DNA from: Halosegnis marinus
Lineage (GTDB): Archaea > Halobacteriota > Halobacteria > Halobacteriales > Haloarculaceae
NCBI RefSeq assembly: GCF_029338355.1
Contig: NZ_CP119802.1
Span: 1,302,001-1,366,000 of the forward strand
Direction: 5' to 3'
Length of the DNA stretch: 64,000 nucleotides
Positions 16,037 to 24,648 of the stretch are shown one piece after another (the stretch's first letter is position 1; every line of letters begins with the position of its first letter). The notes beneath the pieces were generated by a model. The model searched no databases. It had not been told where the DNA came from and saw only the letters and a list, made by a program, of their open reading frames with translations. Both the position numbers and the translations under genes were made by a program.

Positions 16037-17008
16037 ATGTCTCGGCAGGCGCTGGTGGGGAACGTCTCCGCGATGCTCGCTGACGCGGGCTTCGCCGTCA
16101 GCGACCGCATCGCGGTGCGCCCCAAGAGCTTCGACCTCGCGGCCCGGCGCGGCGAGGACGTCCTGCTCGTGAAGGTGCTCTCGAACGTGGACGCCTTCGA
16201 CGCGGCCACGGGCGCGGAGATGCGCCGGCTCGGCCACTACCTCAACGCGACCCCGATGGTCGTCTCGCTGCGCACCCGCGACGAGGACCTCAAGCCGGGC
16301 GTCGTCTACTTCCGTCACGGCGTCCCGGCCATCTCGCCCGACACGGCCGTCGATATGTTCGTCGAGGGCGTGCCGCCGCTCATCTACGCCGCCCCCGGCG
16401 GGCTGTACGTCAACATCGACGGCGAGGTGCTCGCCGACGCCCGCGAGGAGCGCGACTGGTCGCTCGGCCAGCTCGCCTCCGAACTCGGCGTCTCGCGGCG
16501 CACCGTCTCGAAGTACGAGGACGGGATGAACGCGAGCGTCGAGGTGGCCGCCCGGCTGGAGGAGGTGTTCGACCAGCCGCTCGCCTCGCCCGTGGACGTG
16601 CTCGACGGCGGCGAGGACGTGCGCGACGCCGACCCCGAACCCGACGAGGCCCCGGAGCCCGACCCCTCCGACGAGCCGGTGGTCTCCGTGCTGACGAAGG
16701 TCGGCTACACCGTCCACCCGACCCAGCGCGCGCCCTTCAAGGCCGTCTCGGAGGACGAGGACCCGGCCGACTCGCTGCTCACCGGCCACTCCGAGTTCAC
16801 CCGGACCGCGGAGAAGCGCGCCCGTATCATGTCATCCGTCGGCGAAATCACGCGGACGCGCTCCGTGTACGTCGTGGACGACGCACGCCGCGAGAACGTG
16901 GACGGCACCGCGCTCATCGAGCGCGAGGAACTCGCCGGCGTCGAGGACGCCGACGACCTCCGCGACCTCATCTACGGGCGCGTCGACCGCGAACCCGAGT
17001 CGGCCTGA
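16037..17008 (+). CDS. archaeal HTH-type transcriptional regulator
   Basis: A 323-residue protein in three parts. An N-terminal restriction-endonuclease-like domain (residues 1-115) contains [21 protein letters not shown] Cro/XRE-type helix-turn-helix at about 130-180 reads [23 protein letters not shown]-terminal domain (about 215-320) follows an acidic linker, with [18 protein letters not shown]. This is the widespread archaeal family annotated as putative HTH-type transcriptional regulatory protein. Its targets are not known. ATG 16037 follows a clear TATA box. It is divergent from tiaS and convergent, with a 6-base gap, with the next gene. Confidence 0.87.
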   Translation: MSRQALVGNVSAMLADAGFAVSDRIAVRPKSFDLAARRGEDVLLVKVLSNVDAFDAATGAEMRRLGHYLNATPMVVSLRTRDEDLKPGVVYFRHGVPAISPDTAVDMFVEGVPPLIYAAPGGLYVNIDGEVLADAREERDWSLGQLASELGVSRRTVSKYEDGMNASVEVAARLEEVFDQPLASPVDVLDGGEDVRDADPEPDEAPEPDPSDEPVVSVLTKVGYTVHPTQRAPFKAVSEDEDPADSLLTGHSEFTRTAEKRARIMSSVGEITRTRSVYVVDDARRENVDGTALIEREELAGVEDADDLRDLIYGRVDREPESA

Positions 17009-17014
17009 GCATCG

Positions 17015-18409
17015 CTACCGCCCGAGCCGCGCCGCGATTCCCCGCCTGTTCGTCCACGCCTCCGCCCCCGCCCACGCGAGTCCGACCGCGAGCGACGCGG
17101 CCGCCGCGAGGAACGCCCACCCGCCCATCCAGACCGGCTTCACCCACGGGACGACGTGGCTCCACCCGACGGCGAGCGGCGTCAGGCCGGCGTCGGCCAG
17201 CACGGCCGCGGGGCCGCCCGCGGCGTCCTCGGGCACCGGCGGGTCGTTCGCGCTCCCGGTGACGGCGTACGCGCCGGTCGCGTTCAGGTCGCGCATCGTC
17301 GGGCCGCGGGCGGAGCCGCCGGTCCACGGCGCGGAGGTGTTCGTCGCGCCGACCCGCTCGGCGTCGTACGGCCCCCACGTCGCGTAGTACTCCCAGACGA
17401 CCTCGCCCTCGGGCGTCACCTCGACGACCCGGTGGTTCAGCGAGTCCGTGACGAGCGTGTTCCCGTTCGGGAGGCGGTCGGCGTCGCGGGGCCACGTGAG
17501 GTTCCCGCCGACGCCGAGTTCCCACGCGAGCGTCCACGAGCAGTCGGCGGGCGGGGCCTCGACCGGGTCGCCCGCACAGCGCCGCTCGTACTCCACGATA
17601 CGGTCGTTCTCGGAGTCGGCCACGAGTATCGTCGGTCGGCCCTCCTCGCTCAGCAGGTAGTCGGGGTTGTGCTGTTCGTGGAGCACGGAGTGGTTCCCGT
17701 CCGCGCCCAGCCGCATCTCCACGGCGTCCGTGGTGCGGTTCACGACGAGCACCTGGTCGAAGTTGCGCGGCGACAGCAGGAAGCGGTCGCCGCCGAGGTA
17801 GTCCACGTCGTTGAGGTGGGTCCAGTCGTCGGAGAAGCCGCCGTCCGTGTCGTTCGGGAAGTGGTCGCGGAAGCGCCACTCCCACGTCACCTCGTCGAGC
17901 GTGCGGTTGTAGACGAACACGCGGTCGTTCGCGACCCCGTCCTCCGTCTCGCGCATGTTGGCGACGACGACGTCGCCGTTCGGGAGCAGGTCGGCGTCGT
18001 GGGTGTCGTGGATGTCGAACCGCTCCGTCCACACCATCCGGCGGGCGTCGGGGTCGTACTCGCCGACGACGGTGCGGTCGGCGTTCGGCGTCACGACGAA
18101 CAGGTGGCCGTTCGCCATCGGGTCCACGTCGTAGAACCACTGGCGGTCGAGCCCGCCCGCGTACGACCAGTCGAAGGTGCCGTTCGGCGTCACGGAGAGC
18201 AGGCGCGCGGGCTTCTTCGAGGAGCCGACCCCCCGGAAGTGGAAGCCCTGGATACCGACGACGGTGTCGCCGCCGGCCCGCTCGGTCACGGTGCCGGGCT
18301 TGAACTCCACCGGCTCGTGGGTGAGCGCCGCGACGCCCGCGGGGACGAGCAGCGCGACGACGAGCGCCGCCGCCGCGACCCGCGCGAGCGTCCGGCGGGA
18401 GGGTGTCAT
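17015..18409 (-). CDS. membrane-anchored arylsulfotransferase-like beta-propeller protein
   Basis: A 464-residue exported protein. An N-terminal hydrophobic segment (residues 8-28) follows SRRTLAR, and a C-terminal transmembrane segment near 420-450 ends in a basic tail. Between them is a beta-propeller domain of the arylsulfotransferase type with repeated strands such as HDTHDADLLPNGDVVVANM, EQHNPDYLL and PRDADRLPNGNTLVTDS. Bacterial ASST moves sulfate between phenols, but haloarchaeal relatives are uncharacterised and the catalytic His cannot be confirmed by eye. The bulk should face outside the cell. ATG 18409 gives the best signal segment; the frame extends upstream to 18463. Confidence 0.75.
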   Translation of the reverse strand: MTPSRRTLARVAAAALVVALLVPAGVAALTHEPVEFKPGTVTERAGGDTVVGIQGFHFRGVGSSKKPARLLSVTPNGTFDWSYAGGLDRQWFYDVDPMANGHLFVVTPNADRTVVGEYDPDARRMVWTERFDIHDTHDADLLPNGDVVVANMRETEDGVANDRVFVYNRTLDEVTWEWRFRDHFPNDTDGGFSDDWTHLNDVDYLGGDRFLLSPRNFDQVLVVNRTTDAVEMRLGADGNHSVLHEQHNPDYLLSEEGRPTILVADSENDRIVEYERRCAGDPVEAPPADCSWTLAWELGVGGNLTWPRDADRLPNGNTLVTDSLNHRVVEVTPEGEVVWEYYATWGPYDAERVGATNTSAPWTGGSARGPTMRDLNATGAYAVTGSANDPPVPEDAAGGPAAVLADAGLTPLAVGWSHVVPWVKPVWMGGWAFLAAAASLAVGLAWAGAEAWTNRRGIAARLGR

Positions 18410-18489
18410 AGGGGAAGAGACGGCCGGGGCGGCCTCCCTCTTTCGGTCCCTCCCGGAACCCATTTGGCCGCGACACTCCTAACCCGAGC

Positions 18490-18750
18490 GTGTCACAGGA
18501 GCCACCCGAACGCCCCGGGACGGCGCGGTTCGCCGCGGCGCTGGGCGTGCGGCGCAACGCGGCCGTCGGCTTCGCGCTGGGCGCCCTCGTCGCCGTCTTC
18601 CTCACCTACGGGGCCGTCACCGGCCCGCAGGATGCCTACTCGGACGCGGCGTACGTCGCGCTCGGCTTCGTCCTCGCGGTCGGGACGGGCCTGCTCGCGA
18701 CGCTACTGCTCACCGTCGTCAGCGCGGTTCGACTGGCCCGCGAGACCTAG
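18490..18750 (+). CDS. small two-TM membrane protein
   Basis: An 86-residue protein starting at GTG 18490. A soluble N-terminus (residues 1-23) is followed by two hydrophobic segments, about 24-44 (AAVGFALGALVAVFLTY) and 55-80. No family is recognised. It is divergent from the arylsulfotransferase-like gene (80-base gap) and its stop overlaps the convergent PhoU-TrkA_C gene by four bases. Function unknown. Confidence 0.7.
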   Translation: MSQEPPERPGTARFAAALGVRRNAAVGFALGALVAVFLTYGAVTGPQDAYSDAAYVALGFVLAVGTGLLATLLLTVVSAVRLARET

Positions 18751-19955
18751 TCGGTCAGTTCCGCCAGCCGCTCGGCGCCGGCGCGGGTCCCCTTCGCGAT
18801 GAGCACGTCGTCGGCGTGGAGCCGCGTCCCCGGGCCGGGCGAGACGACCCAACCCGTCTCCTTCCCGCTCGGCGCGCGCGAGCCGTCCCCGCGCCGGACG
18901 GCGATGACGCGCATCCCCGTCTCCGTCTTCACGGCCACGTCGCCGAGCGTCGCGCCGTCGAGCCTGCTCCCCGCTGCCACCCCGTAGCGCGCCAGTATCT
19001 CGTCGGACTCGAGGACGGCCTCCTGAATCACCGGATGGGTGCCGAGCCCCCGGAGGACTCCCTCGCTGATTTCGAGGGCGGCGTCGGAGATGACCTCCGT
19101 CGCGGCCGCGAGGTGGACCAGCCCCCGGAGCGAGACGGGGTCGTCCACCTCGGCGGCGGCCCGGAGCGTCCACGCCTCGAAGCGCGACTGGAGCGCGTCC
19201 ACCTCGGCTTCGAGTTCGAGCACCTCCTCGGCGAGGCCGTCGTCGTCGAAGAGGACGGCGCCGTACGCGAGGTCCACGGCGAGTTCGGAGATGTCCTTCA
19301 TCAACACGACCGAGTCCATCGCGCGGTCGAGGTCCGCCGACGACTCGACGGGGGGGTCGGGCGGCTCGTAGGCCGCCCCGCAGAGGTCCTCGTACACCTC
19401 GGCGACGCCGTCCTCCGGCCCCCGAAGGAGGACCACGTCGCCGGGTTCGAGGACGGTGTCGGCGTCGGGGTCCGTGAGCCAGTCGCCCGAGCGTCGGACG
19501 GCGATGACGCGCACCCCGGTTTCGGTTTCGAGGTTCAGGTCGCCGAGCGTCCGGCCCGCGAGCCCGGACTCGGACTCGACGGCGGCCCGGACGAGCGTCT
19601 CGACGGACTCGGGGAGCGCGGCGCGCATCGCCTCGGGGAGGCCGATGTCCTCCAGCACGACCTTCGCGATGTCGCCCGCGGCGTCGGATATCTTCTCCGC
19701 GGCGCCGACGACCCCGAGCACGGGGGCGAGCGCCTCCGCGTCCTCGGGGTTGCGCGCGGCCATCAGCAGGCCCATCCGGGCGCGCAGTTGGAGCACGTCC
19801 ATCCGCGATTCGAGGTCGATGACCTCCTCCGCGACGGTGTCCGAGCGGAGGAGGACGGCCGAGTACGAGAGGTCGATGAGCAGCTCCGCGGTGTCCTTCA
19901 TCTCGGCGAGCAGTTCCTTGACGCTCACCGGCTCGTACTCGACCTCCCGTGGCAT
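18747..19955 (-). CDS. tandem PhoU-TrkA_C protein
   Basis: A 402-residue soluble protein built from two similar halves. Each half has a PhoU-like helical region (residues 8-105 and about 210-305) followed by a TrkA_C/RCK_C beta domain (about 115-190 and 320-400). The TrkA_C parts share GRTLGDLNLETETGVRVIAVRR and DGATLGDVAVKTETGMRVIAVR, with DTVLEPGDVVLLRG and TRLHADDVLIAKG, evidence of internal duplication. TrkA_C domains bind ligands such as nucleotides to gate ion transport; PhoU-like regions often interact with transporters. No transporter gene is adjacent. A role in regulating cation or anion flux is inference. Confidence 0.82.
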   Translation of the reverse strand: MPREVEYEPVSVKELLAEMKDTAELLIDLSYSAVLLRSDTVAEEVIDLESRMDVLQLRARMGLLMAARNPEDAEALAPVLGVVGAAEKISDAAGDIAKVVLEDIGLPEAMRAALPESVETLVRAAVESESGLAGRTLGDLNLETETGVRVIAVRRSGDWLTDPDADTVLEPGDVVLLRGPEDGVAEVYEDLCGAAYEPPDPPVESSADLDRAMDSVVLMKDISELAVDLAYGAVLFDDDGLAEEVLELEAEVDALQSRFEAWTLRAAAEVDDPVSLRGLVHLAAATEVISDAALEISEGVLRGLGTHPVIQEAVLESDEILARYGVAAGSRLDGATLGDVAVKTETGMRVIAVRRGDGSRAPSGKETGWVVSPGPGTRLHADDVLIAKGTRAGAERLAELTD

Positions 19956-20065
19956 ACCCCGCGGTAGCCCGGGCAGGGGTAAAAGCGTACCCGGCGAGCG
20001 GGCGGTAGCGGCGCGATTCTACACGAAAGACAACCCTTTTCGTACCGCCGTCGGAACCGCACGGT

Positions 20066-21220
20066 ATGTCCGACGAACTCAAGAAGGGGCTCGAGGGCGT
20101 GCTCGTCGCCGAGTCGTCGCTCAGCTTCATCGACGGCGACGCCGGGAAGCTCGTCTATCGCGGCTACGATATCGAGGACCTCGCCCGCGAGGCCACCTTC
20201 GAGGAGGTCGTCTACCTGCTGTGGAACGGCGAACTGCCGACACGCGAGGAGCTGTCGGCGTTCAACGAGTCGATGGCCGCCGAACGGCCCGTCGACGACG
20301 CGGTGCTCGACACCGTCGCGGCGCTCGCCGAGGCCGACGAGGAGCCGATGGCCGCGCTCCGCACGCTCGTCTCCTATCTCTCCGCCGAGGACCCCGAGGC
20401 CGACGCCGACGCGACGGACCTCGACGCCTCTACCCGCAAGGGTCGTCGCATCACCGCCAAGATACCGACCGTGCTCGCCGCCTTCGACCGCTTCCGCCGC
20501 GGCGAGGACCCGGTCGCGCCGCGCGACGACCTCGGCCACGCCGCGAACTTCCTCTACATGCTCACCGGCGAGGAGCCGGACGCGGTCGCCGAGGAGACGT
20601 TCGACATGGCGCTCACGCTCCACGCGGACCACGGCCTCAACGCCTCGACGTTCACGGCGATGGTCATCGGCTCCACGATGGCCGACGTCTACTCCGCCGT
20701 CACCGGCGGCGTCGGCGCCCTGTCCGGCCCGCTCCACGGCGGCGCGAACCAGGACGTGATGGAGTTGCTGCTCGAAATCGACGAGGCCGGCGAGGACCCC
20801 GTCGAGTACGTCAAGCGCGCCCGCGAGGAGCGCGAGGACTGGCGCGTGCCCGGGATGGGCCACCGGGTCTACTCCGTGAAGGACCCGCGGGCCGTCATCC
20901 TGGAGGCCAAGTCCGAGGAACTCGGCGCGGCCTCCGGCGACGCGAAGTGGTACGACATGGCCGACGCCATCGAGTCGTTCTTCGCCGACCAGGGGCTCGT
21001 CGAGAAGGGCATCGCCCCGAACGTGGACTTCTACTCCGGCACGGTGTACTACCAGCTCGGCATCCCGGTCGATATGTTCACGCCCATCTTCGCGATGTCG
21101 CGCGTGGGCGGCTGGCTCGGCCACACGCTGGAGTACCAGGCCGAGAACCGCCTCATCCGCCCGCGCGCCCGCTACACGGGCGAGAAGGACCTCGACTTCC
21201 CGAGCATCGACGAGCGGTAA
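20066..21220 (+). CDS. gltA: citrate synthase
   Basis: A 384-residue citrate synthase of the short, hexamer-independent type. It condenses acetyl-CoA with oxaloacetate at the entry of the citric acid cycle. The N-terminus KKGLEGVLVAESSLSFIDGD and YRGYDIEDLA are typical of archaeal enzymes. Catalytic histidines lie in LHADHGLNAS (about 191) and PLHGGANQ (about 227), and the third motif is GMGHRVYSVKDPRA (about 267). An A/T-poor promoter-like CAACCCTTTT sits 26-35 bases before the ATG. It is convergent with the MATE gene with no gap. 2-methylcitrate synthase is an alternative reading that sequence alone does not fully exclude. Confidence 0.93.
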   Translation: MSDELKKGLEGVLVAESSLSFIDGDAGKLVYRGYDIEDLAREATFEEVVYLLWNGELPTREELSAFNESMAAERPVDDAVLDTVAALAEADEEPMAALRTLVSYLSAEDPEADADATDLDASTRKGRRITAKIPTVLAAFDRFRRGEDPVAPRDDLGHAANFLYMLTGEEPDAVAEETFDMALTLHADHGLNASTFTAMVIGSTMADVYSAVTGGVGALSGPLHGGANQDVMELLLEIDEAGEDPVEYVKRAREEREDWRVPGMGHRVYSVKDPRAVILEAKSEELGAASGDAKWYDMADAIESFFADQGLVEKGIAPNVDFYSGTVYYQLGIPVDMFTPIFAMSRVGGWLGHTLEYQAENRLIRPRARYTGEKDLDFPSIDER

Positions 21221-22624
21221 TCAGTCCGTCGTCGCCTCGGAATCCGTCTCCGTTCCTCCGCCGGTCCCGCGCTCGGCCATCATGTCGGCCGCGCGGTCGG
21301 CCCACCCCGTCCGCTCGAACCCCCACACCACCACCAGCGCCATCCACAGGTAGGCGACGCCGACGCCGACGTACGCGCCGACCGGCCCGTAGCCGAGGAA
21401 CTCGCCGACGAGCCACGAGACGCCGAGGAAGCCGCCGAACATCCCCGTGGTGCGCGCGACGAACGGGATACGCGTCTCGCTCGCGCCCTGCAGCGCGCCC
21501 GAGAGCGACGAGAACGCGACGAGGCCGACGGCGACGAGCGCGTACACGCGGGCGAAGTCGCCCCCGTAGCGGGCCGTCGTCGGGTCGTCCGTGAACAGCG
21601 CCACTATCTCGGGCGCGGCGACGAGCAGGACGACGCTGATGGCGCCGATGGTGACGAGCCCCAGCGCGGCGACGCCCCGGCCGGCGAAGCGCGCGCCCTC
21701 GGGGTCGCCCTCGCCGAGCGACTGCCCGACGAGGACCGACGCCGCGACGTTGTAGCCGCGCGACAGCGGCCCCGTCACCTGCTGGTAGACGCGCCGACCG
21801 ATCTGGAAGCCGGCGTTGACCGCCTCGCCGGCCGGGAAGCCGAGCAACAGCGCGTTGAACGGGAACTCCGCGAGGCCGGCCGCGAACCCCTCCGCGACGC
21901 GCGGCGCGCTCACCTGCAACAGCTGTTTGGTGATGACGAGCGACCGCGGCCACGCGAAACTGGCGCTCGTCCACGAGGTGGCGATGGCGCCGAGCAGCAG
22001 CGCGGCGGTGAGGACGTTCGCCGCGGCGGTGGCGAGGCCGACGCCGACGACCCGGAGTTCGGGCGCGCCGAACAGTCCCAGCCCGAGCACGACCGAGCCG
22101 GCGATGTTCAGCGAGTTCGCGCCGATGTTGATGTACATCGGCGTGCGGGTGTCGCCCGTGCCCTGGAGCGAGCGCGCGCCGATGAGCGCGACGTGGCGCG
22201 CCGGCGCGGTGGCGAAGATGAGCGCGAGGTAGGTCGAGCCGAGGTCGACCACCTCGGAACTCGCGCCGAAGACGCGGATGGCCGGCCCCCCGAGGAACAG
22301 ACCGACGAGGACGAACGGAATGCCGGCGAGCACGCCGACGACGAGCGCCTGCGTCACCGCCTCGTCGCGGCTGGCCTCCGCGCCCGCGCCGGTGTCCTGC
22401 GAGGAGAGCGCGATGGCCCCGCCGCCGAGGCCGAGGCCGACGCGGAGGGGAAACCGTGCGTACAGGTCCGCGAGGCCGATGGCGACGACGGCGGCGGGCG
22501 AGAACAGCGCCGTCACCAGCACGTCGGTGGTCCGCATCGCGGTGCGGAACACCTGCTCCGTCATCACGGGCCACGCCAGCGAGAAGACCCGCTTCCAGAG
22601 CCGACGGAGCCGCCCCGTATCCAT
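21221..22624 (-). CDS. MATE-family efflux transporter
   Basis: A 467-residue membrane protein with about 12 transmembrane segments in two six-helix halves, the multidrug and toxic compound extrusion family. These antiporters export organic cations using Na+ or H+ gradients. Characteristic are the N-terminal LAWPVMTEQVFRTAMRTTDV, the GDTRTPMYINIGANSLNI stretch (about 153-170) and the second-half counterpart GASETRIPFVARTTGMFGG. The C-terminal 30 residues are polar and Thr/Glu-rich. The gene starts 77 bases from the divergent gamma-glutamylcyclotransferase-like gene. Substrate unknown. Confidence 0.9.
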   Translation of the reverse strand: MDTGRLRRLWKRVFSLAWPVMTEQVFRTAMRTTDVLVTALFSPAAVVAIGLADLYARFPLRVGLGLGGGAIALSSQDTGAGAEASRDEAVTQALVVGVLAGIPFVLVGLFLGGPAIRVFGASSEVVDLGSTYLALIFATAPARHVALIGARSLQGTGDTRTPMYINIGANSLNIAGSVVLGLGLFGAPELRVVGVGLATAAANVLTAALLLGAIATSWTSASFAWPRSLVITKQLLQVSAPRVAEGFAAGLAEFPFNALLLGFPAGEAVNAGFQIGRRVYQQVTGPLSRGYNVAASVLVGQSLGEGDPEGARFAGRGVAALGLVTIGAISVVLLVAAPEIVALFTDDPTTARYGGDFARVYALVAVGLVAFSSLSGALQGASETRIPFVARTTGMFGGFLGVSWLVGEFLGYGPVGAYVGVGVAYLWMALVVVWGFERTGWADRAADMMAERGTGGGTETDSEATTD

Positions 22625-22701
22625 TACCGGGACCGACGGACGACCGCGGTTTGAGGCTACCGGAGTCCAACGCTTTAGCCGGTGGCTCGCGAGGGGCGAC
22701 C

Positions 22702-23088
22702 GTGCGCGTCTTCGTCTACGGCACGCTGTGCGACCCGGCCCGCGTCCGCGAGGTCGCGCCGTCGGCGGACCTCGGCCCCGCCGCGACGCTGTACGGCCTC
22801 CGCCGCGTCGAGGGCCGGTACCCGACGCTCGCGCCGGGCGGGTCGGTCGCCGGCCGAATCCTCCGAACCGACGACATCGCTGTGCTCGACGCCTACGAGG
22901 GGGTCGAGCGGGGACTCTACGTCCGGGTGTCGGTGCCCGCTGAGGAGGGGCCAGTCGAGACGTACGTCGGCGACCCGGACCGCCTCGACACCGCGGAGCC
23001 GGTCGCGTGGCCGGGGAGCGGGCCGCTCGCGGAGCGGGTCCGCGCCTACGTCGAGGACGAAGGCGTGACCGTCCGAATCGAGGGCTGA
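22702..23088 (+). CDS. gamma-glutamylcyclotransferase-like (AIG2/GGCT fold) protein
   Basis: A 128-residue protein starting at GTG 22702 with VFVYGTLCDPARVREV, the phosphate-binding N-terminal motif of the GGCT/AIG2 fold. The catalytic-acid region LDAYEGVERGLYVRV lies at about 61-75. Family members release 5-oxoproline from gamma-glutamyl dipeptides or trim gamma-glutamyl-amines. Haloarchaea use gamma-glutamylcysteine as their main thiol, so a role in its turnover is possible but unproven. The start is decided by family alignment; the longer frame upstream is antisense to the MATE gene. Confidence 0.82.
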   Translation: MRVFVYGTLCDPARVREVAPSADLGPAATLYGLRRVEGRYPTLAPGGSVAGRILRTDDIAVLDAYEGVERGLYVRVSVPAEEGPVETYVGDPDRLDTAEPVAWPGSGPLAERVRAYVEDEGVTVRIEG

Positions 23089-23214
23089 CGGGCGGCCCGA
23101 CGGCTCGGCGACGGTCGGGCCGCGCTCCCGCGGAGCCGTCGCCGCGACTGCTACGTCACACGGTCGCTGGCCGCGTCCCGGTACTTGAACCTCCGCGAGC
23201 GTACGCCGACCGGT

Positions 23215-23300
23215 GGGAGGCGTTTCGCCGCGACGAGCGGAGCGAGTCGCGGGACCGAGCCGCGACCGGAGGGAGCGGCGACGTGTCTTTTTGGTGCAGG
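23215..23300. repeat. GC-rich intergenic repeat-like segment
   Basis: This part of the 255-base gap between the GGCT-like and HTH genes has no gene. It holds clustered CGAGCGGAGCGAG-type runs with partial inverted copies and the A/T patch CTTTTTGGTGCAGG. From memory, similar CG-rich runs joined to Phe-like CTTTTT/AAAAAG patches recur at gene ends in haloarchaeal chromosomes. Copy number elsewhere in this genome is not visible. Confidence 0.4.
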
Positions 23301-23337
23301 TTTTTGCCGGCGGGCCCGCGGGCCCGCCGTGCAAAAA
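23301..23337 (-). terminator. large hairpin just after the HTH gene
   Basis: A near-perfect inverted repeat. The core at 23308-23329 is a 22-base perfect palindrome (arms CGGCGGGCCC and GGGCCCGCCG). It is extended by TTTTTGC on one side and GCAAAAA on the other with a single bulged base at 23330. It starts seven bases beyond the stop of the minus-strand HTH gene. It should fold stably in RNA and is a good candidate for transcript termination or 3'-end stabilisation. Confidence 0.55.
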
Positions 23338-23343
23338 GGTGCG

Positions 23344-23937
23344 TTAGAAGGAAACGTTCGTCTCCATCCCGTCCGTGGCGTCCTCCAAGCCGTCCTCGGT
23401 GGCCTCCGTGGTGAAGTCCTCCGAGATGACGCCGAGCGCGTCCTCGAACTCCGAGCGGAACCGCTCGGAGACGCGCCGGGCCTCGTTGCGCGCCGTCACG
23501 ACGCGGCGGTACTTCCGCACGGTCGACTCGGAGACGCCGAGTTCGTCGGCGGCCTCGGCGACCGTCGCGCCGTCGCCGAGCAGGCGGCGGAGCGCGGCCA
23601 GTTCGAACGGCGCGTCAAGGTCCCGCTCGCGCACGAGGTGCAGGTCGAGGCGTGCACGGATTACGGTGTCCCGGGAAACGCCGAGGTCGTCGGCGACGGC
23701 GGTATCGGTCTCGCCGCCGTAGTAGCCGCGGACGACCCGCACGAGCGCGTCGTCGTCGAGGTCCGTGGCGAACTCGTAGCGGTCGCGCATCTCGGCGACC
23801 ACGGCCGCCACGCGCTCCGTCTCGCCCGCCTCGTCCCCCGCCAGCGACCCCCGCCCGGCCTCCTGCCGCTCCGTCACGGTCCCCTCCTCGGAGACCTCCA
23901 TGAAGATGTCGCGGAGCTCCTCGGTCTTCTCGTCCAT
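23344..23937 (-). CDS. HTH protein resembling conditioned-medium-induced protein 4
   Basis: A 197-residue soluble protein starting at ATG 23937 (MDEKTEELRDIFMEVSEEG). It contains two helix-turn-helix-like units: GGETDTAVADDLGVSRDTVIRA (about 85-106, cited in part) and GATVAEAADELGVSESTVRK (about 128-147). It ends EDGLEDATDGMETNVSF. From memory this matches the haloarchaeal protein annotated as conditioned medium-induced protein 4, a cell-density-linked gene. DNA binding is likely; targets are unknown. A large hairpin follows its stop codon. The 22 codons upstream of ATG 23937 are rejected. Confidence 0.78.
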   Translation of the reverse strand: MDEKTEELRDIFMEVSEEGTVTERQEAGRGSLAGDEAGETERVAAVVAEMRDRYEFATDLDDDALVRVVRGYYGGETDTAVADDLGVSRDTVIRARLDLHLVRERDLDAPFELAALRRLLGDGATVAEAADELGVSESTVRKYRRVVTARNEARRVSERFRSEFEDALGVISEDFTTEATEDGLEDATDGMETNVSF

Positions 23938-24056
23938 ACGAACAGGCGTGTACGCGTCCGAGCCTGTTAGCCCTGTCGCTCGTTCGCACGGTCGGCTCGT
24001 CAACCGACACGAAAAAGTGGGTTTACGAGAACGGTCGGGCGAGATGACTCACGCAC

Positions 24057-24061
24057 GGAGG
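24057..24061 (+). promoter_or_regulatory. Shine-Dalgarno site of bioY
   Basis: GGAGG five bases before ATG 24067. With the A/T patch GTTTACG about 40 bases upstream, this is one of the few genes here predicted to have a leader and a true ribosome binding site. Confidence 0.5.
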
Positions 24062-24066
24062 CGACG

Positions 24067-24648
24067 ATGAGCACGGAGACGCGGGAGGTGGACCTCGTCG
24101 GCGACGAGGTGGTCGGCAACGTCGCGCGCGCGGCGCTCGTCGCGGCGCTGACGGGCGCGTTCGCGTACGTGACGTTCCCGAACCCGGTGTCGCCCACGTC
24201 GGTCACGCTGCAGGTGCTGGGCGTGTTCCTCGCCGGCCTCCTGCTCGGCCCGGTCTGGGGCGGCGTGTCGATGGTGCTGTACCTCGCGGCGGGCGCGGTC
24301 GGCGCGCCCGTGTTCCTCGGCGGGTCGGCCGGCTTCGGCAGCCTCGTCGGGACGACGGCGGGCTACCTGTGGTCGTACCCGCTCGCAGCGTTCGCGGTCG
24401 GGTTCGTCGCCTACGGCGGCCTCGACACGGGCGCGGACCTCGACGCCGGCCTGCCTCGGCTGGTCGGGGCGCTGACGCTCGGCACCGTCGTCATCTACGC
24501 GCTCGGCGTCGCGGGGCTGATGGTCGTCGGCGGACTCGGCCTCGAAGCCGCGGTCGTGGGCGGCGCGCTCACGTTCATCCCGGCCGAGGCGCTGAAGGCC
24601 GCTGTCGCCGTCGGCGTCGTCCGCTCGGGCGACATCGCCGCCGCGTGA
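24067..24648 (+). CDS. bioY: biotin ECF transporter substrate-binding component BioY
   Basis: A 193-residue membrane protein with six hydrophobic segments, the S component that binds biotin in an energy-coupling-factor transporter. Typical features are FPNPVSPTSVTLQVLGVFLAG near residues 37-57 (cited in part), WGGVSMVLYLAAGAVGAPVF (about 68-87) and the GSAGFGSLVGTTAGYLW stretch. It is first in a three-gene operon and its stop shares the GTGA overlap with bioM. Biotin is needed by acetyl/propionyl-CoA carboxylases; no biotin synthesis gene is visible in the window, so the host may rely on uptake. Confidence 0.93.
   Translation: MSTETREVDLVGDEVVGNVARAALVAALTGAFAYVTFPNPVSPTSVTLQVLGVFLAGLLLGPVWGGVSMVLYLAAGAVGAPVFLGGSAGFGSLVGTTAGYLWSYPLAAFAVGFVAYGGLDTGADLDAGLPRLVGALTLGTVVIYALGVAGLMVVGGLGLEAAVVGGALTFIPAEALKAAVAVGVVRSGDIAAA

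Noticed and set aside
23308-23329. Palindrome as a replication origin element
   Set aside because: No orc1/cdc6 gene, no repeated origin boxes and no A/T-rich unwinding region nearby.
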